A stretch of DNA of 64,000 nt, taken from NCBI RefSeq assembly GCF_039602135.1, contig NZ_CP125942.1, forward strand, positions 1,054,001-1,118,000. Direction: 5' to 3'. The position numbers and the translations under genes were made by a program. This stretch comes from Glutamicibacter sp. B1 (GTDB lineage Bacteria > Actinomycetota > Actinomycetes > Actinomycetales > Micrococcaceae). The notes under the pieces were generated by a model. That model was not told where the DNA came from. It made no database searches and was given only the letters and a program-made list of their open reading frames with translations. Shown here in pieces: positions 17,262-25,290 of this stretch; within the stretch, counting starts at the first letter, position 1, and every line of letters starts with the position of its first letter.

Positions 17262-18722
17262 ATGAAAATTTCGGACTTGCTCGACATGGAAGCAGCCGGA
17301 TGTCGAATCATTGCCGGAGCCGGGGGAGTGGACCGGGAAATTCTCTGGGCCCACAGTTGCGAATTGCCGGACCCCTACCGGTGGCTTGGGCAGAACGAAT
17401 TACTCATGACCATCGGACACTGTCTGCCCGCAGACCCCGCAGAACATGTCGACTTTATTCGTCGCTTGGAGCGGGCCGGGCTCAGCGGCATGGTGATGGA
17501 AGACAGCGAGAAGCCACCCAAGCTTCACCCCGACGCATTGCTCGCTGCTGACCGCCTGGCATTGCCGGTGATACTGATGAAGCGTGCTATTCCATTCGCA
17601 AGTATTGCGCGAATGGTAGCGGCGGCTAACGATAGCAACCAGGCACAGCAACTGATGACACTAAATCAGCTCTATCGTGCCGTGTTAGGAAACTTTGATG
17701 ACCCGCTCGGTTTCAAACGACAGCTTGAGGGCGTCTTTAAAGTAGCAATGACCACCGTGGATCTTTTGACTGGCGTGGAAATTCTCCCAGGAACATTAAG
17801 CCTGCACAGCGAGGAAATCAAGCAGCTGGCTAATGGGGCATTGCCGTACGGGAAAGCCATGATCAACCGCATGGGCTCGTTGAGAGCAGGCGAAGTTTCA
17901 GCCTGGAGCCTGCCCACCCAACGCCCCACAGCGCTATTGGTCGAAGAAAGTCCTGGCTCAATGCTCGACTCATTCACCATGACTCACTTGAGTCAAGTAG
18001 TTGCCGGTGAAGCTAACCGGCGTACCCACACGACACTAGGTTTAGCACACCAACGTAGCCATCTTCTGACCGATGCCTTGGACAGCAGCATCGTTCAGGA
18101 ACGACTGCTGCGCGATGCAGCGCAGCTGCAACAACCAATCCACGACCTCACCGTGGCAGTCACCTCGATGCAGAATGAAGAGTTACTGTTCACTGCTCTG
18201 AGTCTGGCGGGAATTGCACATGCCAGCCACGGACACAATGGGCATTACGTTTCGTTAGTAAGCACCAAAGACGTCCAGGCTTTGGCGAAGCTGGCCGAAT
18301 ATCACCACTTCGGAATCGGTGTTTCTCCTACCATCGCCAACTTGGAAGGAGTCCGAGACGGATTACTGCGTGCACAATTAGCGTATGAGTCTTGGGATGG
18401 TTCCAGTGCGGAAGTCATTAGCTATGAAGATGTGGGATTCTCCATCGCCCCTCGTTCTGAGAGCGAAGCCAAGGAAATCGTCGAACGAGTATTGGGGCCA
18501 CTTCGACAAGCGGGCGCCTCGGAACAAACGCTGATCGATACGCTCTGCGCATATCTAGATGAAGACCGGAACTGGAACGCTACCTCGGCTCGGCTTGGTA
18601 TTCACCGGCAAACCCTTGGCTATCGTATTGGACGGATCGAGCAGTTGACGGGCCGAAACCTAAAGTCAAGCAAGGATCTGGCTGAACTGTGGGTGGCAAG
18701 AACTGCGCTGAAGCGAAGCTAA
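17262..18722 (+). CDS. PucR-family transcriptional regulator
   Basis: A 486-residue regulator. Residues about 1-120 are the PucR N-terminal ligand-type domain (ISDLLDMEAAGCRIIAG, the RWLGQNELLMTIG region and GLSGMVM). The middle is variable, with a GGDEF-like CdaR fold expected. The C-terminus (about 425-480) is the PucR helix-turn-helix LCAYLDEDRNWNATSARLGIHRQTLGYRIGRIEQLTG. ATG 17262 follows GAGGGG at good spacing. Family members control purine catabolism, sugar-diacid or amino-acid genes. No target operator is evident; the upstream peptide transporter is the nearest candidate (inference). Confidence 0.92.
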   Translation: MKISDLLDMEAAGCRIIAGAGGVDREILWAHSCELPDPYRWLGQNELLMTIGHCLPADPAEHVDFIRRLERAGLSGMVMEDSEKPPKLHPDALLAADRLALPVILMKRAIPFASIARMVAAANDSNQAQQLMTLNQLYRAVLGNFDDPLGFKRQLEGVFKVAMTTVDLLTGVEILPGTLSLHSEEIKQLANGALPYGKAMINRMGSLRAGEVSAWSLPTQRPTALLVEESPGSMLDSFTMTHLSQVVAGEANRRTHTTLGLAHQRSHLLTDALDSSIVQERLLRDAAQLQQPIHDLTVAVTSMQNEELLFTALSLAGIAHASHGHNGHYVSLVSTKDVQALAKLAEYHHFGIGVSPTIANLEGVRDGLLRAQLAYESWDGSSAEVISYEDVGFSIAPRSESEAKEIVERVLGPLRQAGASEQTLIDTLCAYLDEDRNWNATSARLGIHRQTLGYRIGRIEQLTGRNLKSSKDLAELWVARTALKRS

Positions 18723-18861
18723 GGAAGTTGCTGTGATCCTGAAACTACAGTGCCTGTTGGGGCGGCCGGTGAATTGCTGAGTGGTGTCGGTGTTGTGGGA
18801 GAATGAGGGCACTGTTCCGAGCCCTGAAGGGTTCATTACTGAAGATCGAAGGACGTAATTC

Positions 18862-20232
18862 GTGGCCATGATTCCGTTGCCGTTACATTCGGTGCAGACG
18901 ACTCAGTTCTCTCCGATCGACCCGGCAGACCCTACCTTGGTTCACCGTGGCGAAGGTGGATCTGAGGTCAGGCGCAGTATCTTGCCAGGTGGTGTACGAG
19001 TTCTCACCGAGGCGATGCCAGGACAACGTTCCACGACCGTTGGATTCTGGATACCTGAAGGTTCCCGAGACGAAGAGGCAGGACACTACGGCTCCACGCA
19101 CTTCCTTGAGCACTTGTTGTTCAAGGGCACCAAGAACCGTTCCGCCTTGGAAATTGCGCAGTCCTTCGATGCGGTCGGCGGCGAGTCGAACGCTGCAACC
19201 GCTAAAGAGTCGACCTGCTATTACGCTCGTGTTCTGGATACCGACCTTCCGATGGCCTTGGACGTTATCGCGGATATGGTGACTTCAGCGACGATCGATC
19301 CACAAGAGTTGGAACAAGAACGTGGCGTCATCATCGAAGAGCTCGCGATGGATGCGGATGATGCGACCGACGTCGCCCATGAACGCTTTGTTGCCCGCGT
19401 CTTGGGAGATCACCCACTGGGGCGCCCTATCGGTGGCACCCCAGATGAAATCAATAAGATCAGCCGCGAAGCGGTTATGGAACACTACCGTGCGCATTAT
19501 CGGCCCAGCGAACTGATCATCACGGCTGCCGGTTCTCTGGAACACGACAAATTGTGCTCGATGGTCCTCAACGCTCTGTCCGAAGCCGGGTGGGAGCTAG
19601 ATCCTCTGGCTGTGCCTGAACCGCGACGTGGCGAAGAACCAGCCCAGATTGTTTCCAAGGCTGGCGTTGAAGTCATTAATCGCCCGGTTGAACAGGCGAA
19701 TATCATCATGGGCTGCGCCGGAATTACGGGACATGATGACCGCCGTCAAATTCTCGCTGTACTTAACGCAGTGCTGGGCGGTGGGATGAGCTCGCGTTTG
19801 TTCCAAGAGATTCGAGAGAAGCGTGGACTGGTGTACTCCACCTATTCCTTCTCCGCCGCCTACACGGACGCTGGTTACTTCGGCATGTATGCCGGATGCG
19901 CGCCAGCAAAGGCCGCCGAAGTCATTACCCTGCTCGGTGCTGAGCTTGACCGCCTGGCCAGTGAAGGCATTACGGAACAAGAATTGGTTCAGGCCAAGGG
20001 ACAACTGGCCGGAGGCACCGTCCTGGCCCTTGAAGACCCAGGAAGCCGCATGTCCCGTTTGGGGCGGGCTGAAATGGTGACCGGAGAATTCCAAGATATC
20101 GATGAGGCCCTTGACCGTGTCAACGCCGTGACGGCCAAGCAGGTTCAAGAACTTGCTCAAGAATTGGCGGGTAGAGATCGAGTGATCACTGTCGTTGGTC
20201 CGTTCGAAAACGAAGACGCGCTGGGTTTATAG
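18862..20232 (+). CDS. M16-family zinc metallopeptidase (processing-peptidase-like)
   Basis: 456 residues from GTG 18862. The inverted zinc motif HXXEH is THFLEHLLFKGT (His80, Glu83, His84), with the third ligand in the ELAMDADDATDVAHE stretch about 76 residues on. The second M16 domain carries the R/Y pair region GGGMSSRLFQEIREKRGLVYSTYS. Length fits the single-chain bacterial PqqL/YmxG-type members. In actinobacteria this gene usually follows pnp; here 5.6 kb of other genes intervene. Cytoplasmic or peripheral peptidase role; substrate unknown. Confidence 0.94.
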   Translation: MAMIPLPLHSVQTTQFSPIDPADPTLVHRGEGGSEVRRSILPGGVRVLTEAMPGQRSTTVGFWIPEGSRDEEAGHYGSTHFLEHLLFKGTKNRSALEIAQSFDAVGGESNAATAKESTCYYARVLDTDLPMALDVIADMVTSATIDPQELEQERGVIIEELAMDADDATDVAHERFVARVLGDHPLGRPIGGTPDEINKISREAVMEHYRAHYRPSELIITAAGSLEHDKLCSMVLNALSEAGWELDPLAVPEPRRGEEPAQIVSKAGVEVINRPVEQANIIMGCAGITGHDDRRQILAVLNAVLGGGMSSRLFQEIREKRGLVYSTYSFSAAYTDAGYFGMYAGCAPAKAAEVITLLGAELDRLASEGITEQELVQAKGQLAGGTVLALEDPGSRMSRLGRAEMVTGEFQDIDEALDRVNAVTAKQVQELAQELAGRDRVITVVGPFENEDALGL

Positions 20233-20236
20233 CCCA

Positions 20237-20286
20237 AAACGAATGATCGTGGCCTGACTGGAAAGTCAGGCCACGATCATTCGTTT
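20237..20286. terminator. Bidirectional terminator between M16 and alpha/beta hydrolase genes
   Basis: A perfect 23-bp inverted repeat (20237-20259/20264-20286) with loop GGAA, AAA at one side and TTT at the other. It lies between convergent stops. Confidence 0.92.
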
Positions 20287-20301
20287 AAGAAGCTTCAACA
20301 G

Positions 20302-21069
20302 CTAGCTCGCAGCGTCAATCAATTCAGCAAGTTCCGGGGCATGTGAAAAGTTGAATCCGTGAGCGCCCTTATTCATGACGGTGAGCTTGGCATGCTCAAT
20401 TCCAGCCACGAGGCGAAGCCCAAATTCGGGAGGGGACAGCGGGTCTTGCGTCCCGCAGACCACGTCAATGGGGCAACGAACTGTCTTGAGTAAGTCGATG
20501 GTGGAGTAGTTCAACATTTGTTCACAGCTCTTGGCCCACCAAGGGATGCCACAACGAAGATAGTCGACAAGCAGAATAGATTTCACCGAGTTCAGTTCGT
20601 TGGGAAAATCTTGAATCAAACGACGTGCCTGTCGAAACAATGTTGCCTCACGGTCGTTAACTGCCGGGGCGGCGATCATGAGGTGTTTGACCAAATCTGG
20701 CCAGGTTCGGGCCAATTCAATGGATACTTGGGCCCCCATCGAATGACCCAATACGATGGCGTTGTCCACCTTGAGCTCACGTAGCGCCAGGGCAACCTCA
20801 TGAGCAAACCGAGGAACTGTGACCGGACGACCATCGTCGAGGTTCTTACCGTGTCCGGGAAGTTCGGGAACGATCACTCGATACTTTTTCGCCAGAATAT
20901 TGGCCAGCGGAGTGAAATAACGGCTTGATGCGCCTAAACCATGGATGAGAACCACGTCAGGCCCTTGGCCCGCCACGCGTACAGATAGACGAGTTTTTAA
21001 AGTCTCGGGTAAATGCCCGAAATATTCGTGGCGCACGGTGGCCTTTCCTTGCGCCAAACGTGCGCTCAA
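20302..21069 (-). CDS. Alpha/beta-fold hydrolase
   Basis: A 255-residue alpha/beta hydrolase. Oxyanion region VVLIHGLGASSRYF, nucleophile elbow GHSMG (Ser about 109), acid in CGTQDPLSPP (about 205) and catalytic His in NKGAHGFNFSHAPELAE (about 234) are all in place. No signal peptide. The set resembles esterase/epoxide hydrolase/MhpC-type enzymes, and the substrate cannot be predicted. It is convergent with the M16 gene and codirectional with the downstream-coordinate lipoprotein gene. Confidence 0.9.
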   Translation of the reverse strand: MSARLAQGKATVRHEYFGHLPETLKTRLSVRVAGQGPDVVLIHGLGASSRYFTPLANILAKKYRVIVPELPGHGKNLDDGRPVTVPRFAHEVALALRELKVDNAIVLGHSMGAQVSIELARTWPDLVKHLMIAAPAVNDREATLFRQARRLIQDFPNELNSVKSILLVDYLRCGIPWWAKSCEQMLNYSTIDLLKTVRCPIDVVCGTQDPLSPPEFGLRLVAGIEHAKLTVMNKGAHGFNFSHAPELAELIDAAS

Positions 21070-21128
21070 ACGATAGGTAGTGTCGGATCTCAGAATGAGA
21101 AAATGTCAGTGCAGGACGCCAGCTAGTC

Positions 21129-21539
21129 CTATTTGGCTAAGCCGGTCGTGTGTTGGCTAATTGCAGAGCGAAGATCTTCGGGGAAGAGCTCTTCGATGTC
21201 CTTCTGATAGTTTTTGCCTTCTTCGGGACGGCGGAGATCTTGGCCATCAAGGCGGAACGGGAACGCATCCACTTGAGTTGCCGTACCCGAAGCATCTTCG
21301 TTGGTGGGAGCACAAGTGGCCCAGCCGTAGGTAGTGGATCCCTCGATACGGAAGACTTCTACTTGGCAGGAAGCCGAGTCAAGAACTGTCCCTTGGTCTT
21401 GGACCACCTTGACTACATCAGCCAATTCTTGGTCGGAAAGCGAAAGGGGCTCGTTGTCTGAACCACACGACGTCACCGCAAAACTAATGGCCAGCACGAC
21501 GCTGATGCCTAGACTTAAACGCCCAAATTTCTGACCCAT
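21129..21539 (-). CDS. Small lipoprotein, unknown function
   Basis: 136 residues from ATG 21539. MGQKFGRLSLGISVVLAISFAVTSC is a lipoprotein signal with lipobox AVTSC. The mature part has two more cysteines (SASCQVE, WATCAPT). The frame stays open upstream into dapB territory, so the longer ORF is rejected; a start 12 codons earlier (ATG 21575, preceded by GGGGA) is possible. It lies between the hydrolase and dapB and is divergent from dapB. No family recognised. Confidence 0.75.
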   Translation of the reverse strand: MGQKFGRLSLGISVVLAISFAVTSCGSDNEPLSLSDQELADVVKVVQDQGTVLDSASCQVEVFRIEGSTTYGWATCAPTNEDASGTATQVDAFPFRLDGQDLRRPEEGKNYQKDIEELFPEDLRSAISQHTTGLAK

Positions 21540-21734
21540 GGCCCTGCTAACTACTTGGAGACTCCTGATACACATTTTTCCCCGTGTCGTAGGGCAATAC
21601 AAGCTGGACTGGCCGAAGCACCATGACCGATTCAAATAAATTGCTTCATTATCGGCACAAACCATCGTCAAACGGACGCGATTGCACGTCATCGTTGGCA
21701 AAGCAGAGCCCCAGAAAACGATAGGCTTGAGTTC

Positions 21735-22493
21735 ATGAGTGCACAGATCAAGGTGGCCGTGCTCGGTGCGGCCGGACGTATGGGAGCCGAAGCTGTAAAA
21801 GCTGTTTCTGAAGCTTCCGACATGGAATTGGTAGCAAGCCTGGGGCGTGGCGACGAGCTGTCCCAGATTCTTGAAGCTGGAGCAACCCACGTGGTTGACC
21901 TTTCTGTTCCGGCTGTCACAGAAGCAAACGTCCGATTTGCCGTAGAAAACGGTCTTCACGCAGTGGTGGGAACAACGGGTTGGGACGATGACCGCCGCGC
22001 TGAATTGGAGTCGTTACTCAACGAACACAGCGAAGTTGGCGTCTTGATCGCCCCGAATTTCGCTTTGGGGTCGGTACTTACTAGTGCATTTGCAGCAACC
22101 GCCGCAAAATACTTTGAGTCGGTCGAAATTATCGAATTGCACCACCCAAACAAGGTCGATGCGCCCAGTGGTACTGCCGTGCGTACCGCAGAACTTGTCG
22201 CCAAATCGCGTGAAGAGGCCGGCGTACCAGCCAGCCCGGACGCAACTGAAACTCAGTTAGATGGTGCCCGCGGATCCGTCGTTGATGGAGTTCATGTTCA
22301 CTCCGTGCGACTTCGTGGTCTGGTCGCTCACCAGGAGGTCTTGCTCGGAGGCCCTGGCGAACAGTTGACCCTGCGCCATGATTCATTTGACCGCGCATCA
22401 TTCATGCCAGGTGTCCTATTGGGCCTGCGCACCGTAGCAACGCGTCCGGGCCTGACTTATGGTTTGGATGGGTACTTGGAGCTTGGCCAGTGA
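21735..22493 (+). CDS. dapB: 4-hydroxy-tetrahydrodipicolinate reductase
   Basis: A 252-residue DapB, NAD(P)H-dependent second committed step of the diaminopimelate/lysine pathway. N-terminal Rossmann motif VLGAAGRMG, the VVGTTGW segment, and the substrate/catalytic signature ELHHPNKVDAPSGTA (about 134-148, catalytic His and Lys). Together with dapA (24360) and dapF (43441) the window supplies three enzymes for the peptidoglycan precursor meso-DAP. The next gene overlaps its stop by 4 bases, so the two are translationally coupled. Confidence 0.97.
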   Translation: MSAQIKVAVLGAAGRMGAEAVKAVSEASDMELVASLGRGDELSQILEAGATHVVDLSVPAVTEANVRFAVENGLHAVVGTTGWDDDRRAELESLLNEHSEVGVLIAPNFALGSVLTSAFAATAAKYFESVEIIELHHPNKVDAPSGTAVRTAELVAKSREEAGVPASPDATETQLDGARGSVVDGVHVHSVRLRGLVAHQEVLLGGPGEQLTLRHDSFDRASFMPGVLLGLRTVATRPGLTYGLDGYLELGQ

Positions 22494-22942
22494 AGACCAA
22501 ACTCTGGGTAGGAGGAATCCTTCTGCTCTTCGCCCTGTACATCGGCATGACCTTCACCCAAGCGGTACGTTTCCTGAGTACCGGAACCTTGATTGCTCAG
22601 ATCATGGGCGTAGCCATTTTGGTGATTCCAGCCTTCTGCACGTGGATCTTGATTCGTGAAGTTCTCTTTGGACTACGAACCGAAAAGATGGGCAAATCCC
22701 TAGCTGCTTCGGGTGAGCTCCCGATGGATCTGCCACGCACGCCCTCTGGACGTTTTGTGCGTTCAGCTGCTGACGAAGACTTTCCTAACCATCAGCGCGA
22801 TGTGGAGGAGAACCCCGAGTCTTGGAAGTCGTGGTACCGACTGGCCTTGGCTTATGAAGCTTGCGGAGATAAAACACGGGCGCGTAAGTCCATGCGTACC
22901 GCGATTGGGTACTGGCTCCAGGACGAAAAAGTTAACAACTAG
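22490..22942 (+). CDS. Two-helix membrane protein with a TPR-like tail
   Basis: 150 residues from GTG 22490, which overlaps the dapB stop (GTGA). Two hydrophobic spans at about 5-24 and 37-60 are followed by a cytoplasmic tail containing one TPR-like unit (ENPESWKSWYRLALAYEACGDKTRARKSMRTAI). This is a conserved hypothetical type seen after dapB in Arthrobacter-like genomes. Function is unknown. Coupling to dapB suggests a link with cell-wall precursor supply (inference only). Confidence 0.85.
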   Translation: MKTKLWVGGILLLFALYIGMTFTQAVRFLSTGTLIAQIMGVAILVIPAFCTWILIREVLFGLRTEKMGKSLAASGELPMDLPRTPSGRFVRSAADEDFPNHQRDVEENPESWKSWYRLALAYEACGDKTRARKSMRTAIGYWLQDEKVNN

Positions 22943-22994
22943 TTTTTGCCTCAGTCAGCAGCCTGAAACTGCGCTGTCCCAGGTTTAAACAATG

Positions 22995-23034
22995 AGGCCG
23001 TGTCTGCTCACCGATGGGTGAGCAGACACGGCCT
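22995..23034. terminator. Bidirectional terminator after the dapB unit
   Basis: A perfect 18-bp stem AGGCCGTGTCTGCTCACC (22995-23012/23017-23034), loop GATG, between convergent genes. Confidence 0.88.
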
Positions 23035-23110
23035 TCCCCGTTTAATGATCCATTGCTGCCATAGATGTTGGGCAACCAGCTTCGATTGTTCGCATCAACC
23101 GTTTAGGTGG

Positions 23111-24292
23111 CTATTCACCTTTGGCCAGGTTGTTGGATGCTGGTGTGGAATCGGCTCCGCTCAGTACCCTGACGCCAAATTCGAGTGGGCCCGGTGACTT
23201 GGTGAAGCTTAGCCATAGCGCGCAACAAACGGTGGCCGCACACAGGATCCACCAGATAGTTGCTGGTTCTAATACCTGCTGTAAGAACGGGAGCAGAATC
23301 AGGTGGCCCACGTACAAAGTGAGCGGGGCACGCCCAGCGGCCGCAAGAACCTGACCTGCTCGGCCGAGCAGAGGAACGATCAAGAGCAACAGGCCAATGA
23401 TCGCTACCGCACAGCCTGCCGCGTGCACTGTGGCCAGTAGCCCGTTGCTGTGCCCTGTTGGCAACCACAGATATTCGGTGTTGGCCAAGTAGGGGTCCAG
23501 AGATTTCCCGGGCAACCGGCCGGCGGTAATGAGCGTAGCAACCTGCGAAAGAGGAACCATGGAGGCCGCCGAAATCTGTTCGGTGAATCCTAGGCTTAGA
23601 ACACGACCGGCAATGTAGCTCACGGCGGCGATGGCCCCACCAACAATGGTGAGTAGCGAAGCAGTCTTGCGGCTAGTTAGATTGAATTTGCTCAATGCCA
23701 CGCCCAGCAAACCGTATCCAAACCACACTAAAAGTGGATAGTAGCCGGTGACGGTGAGGTCTTGGATTAGAAGTCCTGGGGTCAGTAGGTCCAAAAGGCC
23801 TGGATTGTGCCCCAGCGTCTGCCCTAATGTGTCGGCAGCCAGCGGACGCCAAATCACCGGTGCGAGGAGCAACCAAAGCACTGAGACTACCCAAATGGTT
23901 GCTCTTGAGAGCCTGAGAGCCAGAGGAAGCAACAGAAAAAGTAGCCCATAGTGGACAAGAATGACTGCAATACGTTCATTTAACGTCCCAATTCCCATTC
24001 CGAGCACGGCAATAATTAATGCTCTCCGGGCAAGGACTGAGTAAATCTTAGGGTGAGAAAAGCCTTTTCGAGCCAGCGAATCGCTCAGCAGAGATAGCGA
24101 CAATCCGGCAAGCACCATGAACAACACCGAGGCTCGTCCCGAGGCTACAGCCCCGGTGAACGTTGGGGAGTAGGCCTCTGGACCCGTGTATTGATAGAGC
24201 GAAAAAACATGCGCTGCGAACATCCCGAGGATGGCCACGAGGCGCGCTACATCGACCGCGATAATGCGACGTGGCTTACCCAAAATGTTCAT
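23111..24292 (-). CDS. Polytopic membrane protein, DUF418/heparan-glucosaminide acetyltransferase-like
   Basis: A 393-residue protein with about ten hydrophobic spans. It opens with RIIAVDVARLVAILGMFAAHVFSL, the pattern (R..xDxxRxxAxxGM..H) of DUF1624/DUF418 and related acyltransferase membrane proteins. ATG 24292 is 67 bases from the divergent dapA start, so the two share a promoter region. Acyl transfer to a cell-envelope sugar is suggested by the family but not shown. Confidence 0.8.
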   Translation of the reverse strand: MNILGKPRRIIAVDVARLVAILGMFAAHVFSLYQYTGPEAYSPTFTGAVASGRASVLFMVLAGLSLSLLSDSLARKGFSHPKIYSVLARRALIIAVLGMGIGTLNERIAVILVHYGLLFLLLPLALRLSRATIWVVSVLWLLLAPVIWRPLAADTLGQTLGHNPGLLDLLTPGLLIQDLTVTGYYPLLVWFGYGLLGVALSKFNLTSRKTASLLTIVGGAIAAVSYIAGRVLSLGFTEQISAASMVPLSQVATLITAGRLPGKSLDPYLANTEYLWLPTGHSNGLLATVHAAGCAVAIIGLLLLIVPLLGRAGQVLAAAGRAPLTLYVGHLILLPFLQQVLEPATIWWILCAATVCCALWLSFTKSPGPLEFGVRVLSGADSTPASNNLAKGE

Positions 24293-24359
24293 GGAAACAT
24301 CGCATCACGTCTATGGGCGCGGATGCCATTGCAACATGCGCGAGTGTAGATTTAAAGCC

Positions 24360-25271
24360 ATGGCTACAAGTGCAATTGATAATCAGGCATACCCATTCGG
24401 CACCGTGCTCACTGCAATGGTCACCCCCTTTACTGAAGACGGGGAAGTTGACTATGCGCTCGCAGCTAAACTGGCCCAGAAGCTCGTCGACGACGGATGC
24501 GACGGTCTAGTTGTTACCGGTACTACCGGCGAGACCTCAACTCTGAGCGATGACGAAAACATTCAGATGTTCCGCACTGTAGTTGAAGCCGTCGGCGATC
24601 GCGCCGCGGTGCTGGCTGGTTCAACCACCAACGACACCCGTCACTCGATCAAGCTCTCGCTCGCAGCCAAGGAAGCGGGCGTTGACGGTGTGCTGTTGAC
24701 CACCCCGTACTACAACAAGCCAAGCCAAGCAGGCGTCATCGCGCACGTCAAAGCCATTGCCGAAGCCGTTGAGCTGCCCATCATGCTCTACGACATCCCA
24801 GGCCGTACCGGAATCTCGCTGGCACCAGAAACAATTATTGAACTTGCCCAGATTCCACAGGTTATCGCACTCAAGGACGCTAAAGCCGATTACCAGTCCA
24901 CCACCACCGTGCTTGCCAATACCGATCTGCACGTCTACTCGGGTGACGACGGACTGACTTTGCCGCTCATGGCAGCTGGTGCTGTCGGCGTGGTTTCGGT
25001 CACTGCTCACGTTGCAGCCGGGAAGTACCGTACGCTTGTTAATGCAATGCATGCAGGTGATTTGCCCACCGCACGCACCACTCACTTTGAGCTGGACGCG
25101 ATCCAGCGCGGCATCATGGGCCACATTCAGGGCGCTGTAGCCGCAAAATATGGACTTCACTGGCAGGGTGTCCTGCCGAACACCGTCGTCCGACTGCCGC
25201 TTGTGGCACCGTCGGACGCAGAGCTCGATGCCATCCGCGCGGACCTACGTGAAGGTGGATGGGATCTGTAA
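24360..25271 (+). CDS. dapA: 4-hydroxy-tetrahydrodipicolinate synthase
   Basis: A 303-residue class I aldolase of the DHDPS family: pyruvate plus aspartate semialdehyde to the DapB substrate. Visible motifs are GTTGETSTLSDDE, TTPYYNKPSQ (the YYNKP substrate loop), MLYDIPGRT (catalytic Tyr) and VIALKDAK with the Schiff-base Lys. ATG 24360 gives a normal-length protein; the upstream in-frame extension overlaps the divergent membrane gene and is rejected. RNase J follows 19 bases after the stop, so the two are probably cotranscribed. Confidence 0.97.
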   Translation: MATSAIDNQAYPFGTVLTAMVTPFTEDGEVDYALAAKLAQKLVDDGCDGLVVTGTTGETSTLSDDENIQMFRTVVEAVGDRAAVLAGSTTNDTRHSIKLSLAAKEAGVDGVLLTTPYYNKPSQAGVIAHVKAIAEAVELPIMLYDIPGRTGISLAPETIIELAQIPQVIALKDAKADYQSTTTVLANTDLHVYSGDDGLTLPLMAAGAVGVVSVTAHVAAGKYRTLVNAMHAGDLPTARTTHFELDAIQRGIMGHIQGAVAAKYGLHWQGVLPNTVVRLPLVAPSDAELDAIRADLREGGWDL

Positions 25272-25290
25272 CGAAAGGGACTAACTACAT

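Noticed and set aside
13206..18861. Mobile element carrying luxS and the POT transporter
   Set aside because: No transposase, integrase, tRNA or flanking direct repeats were found. It is described as an accessory block only.
21540..21959. N-terminal extension of the lipoprotein gene into dapB
   Set aside because: It would lie antisense to dapB, while the shorter start gives a clear lipoprotein signal.
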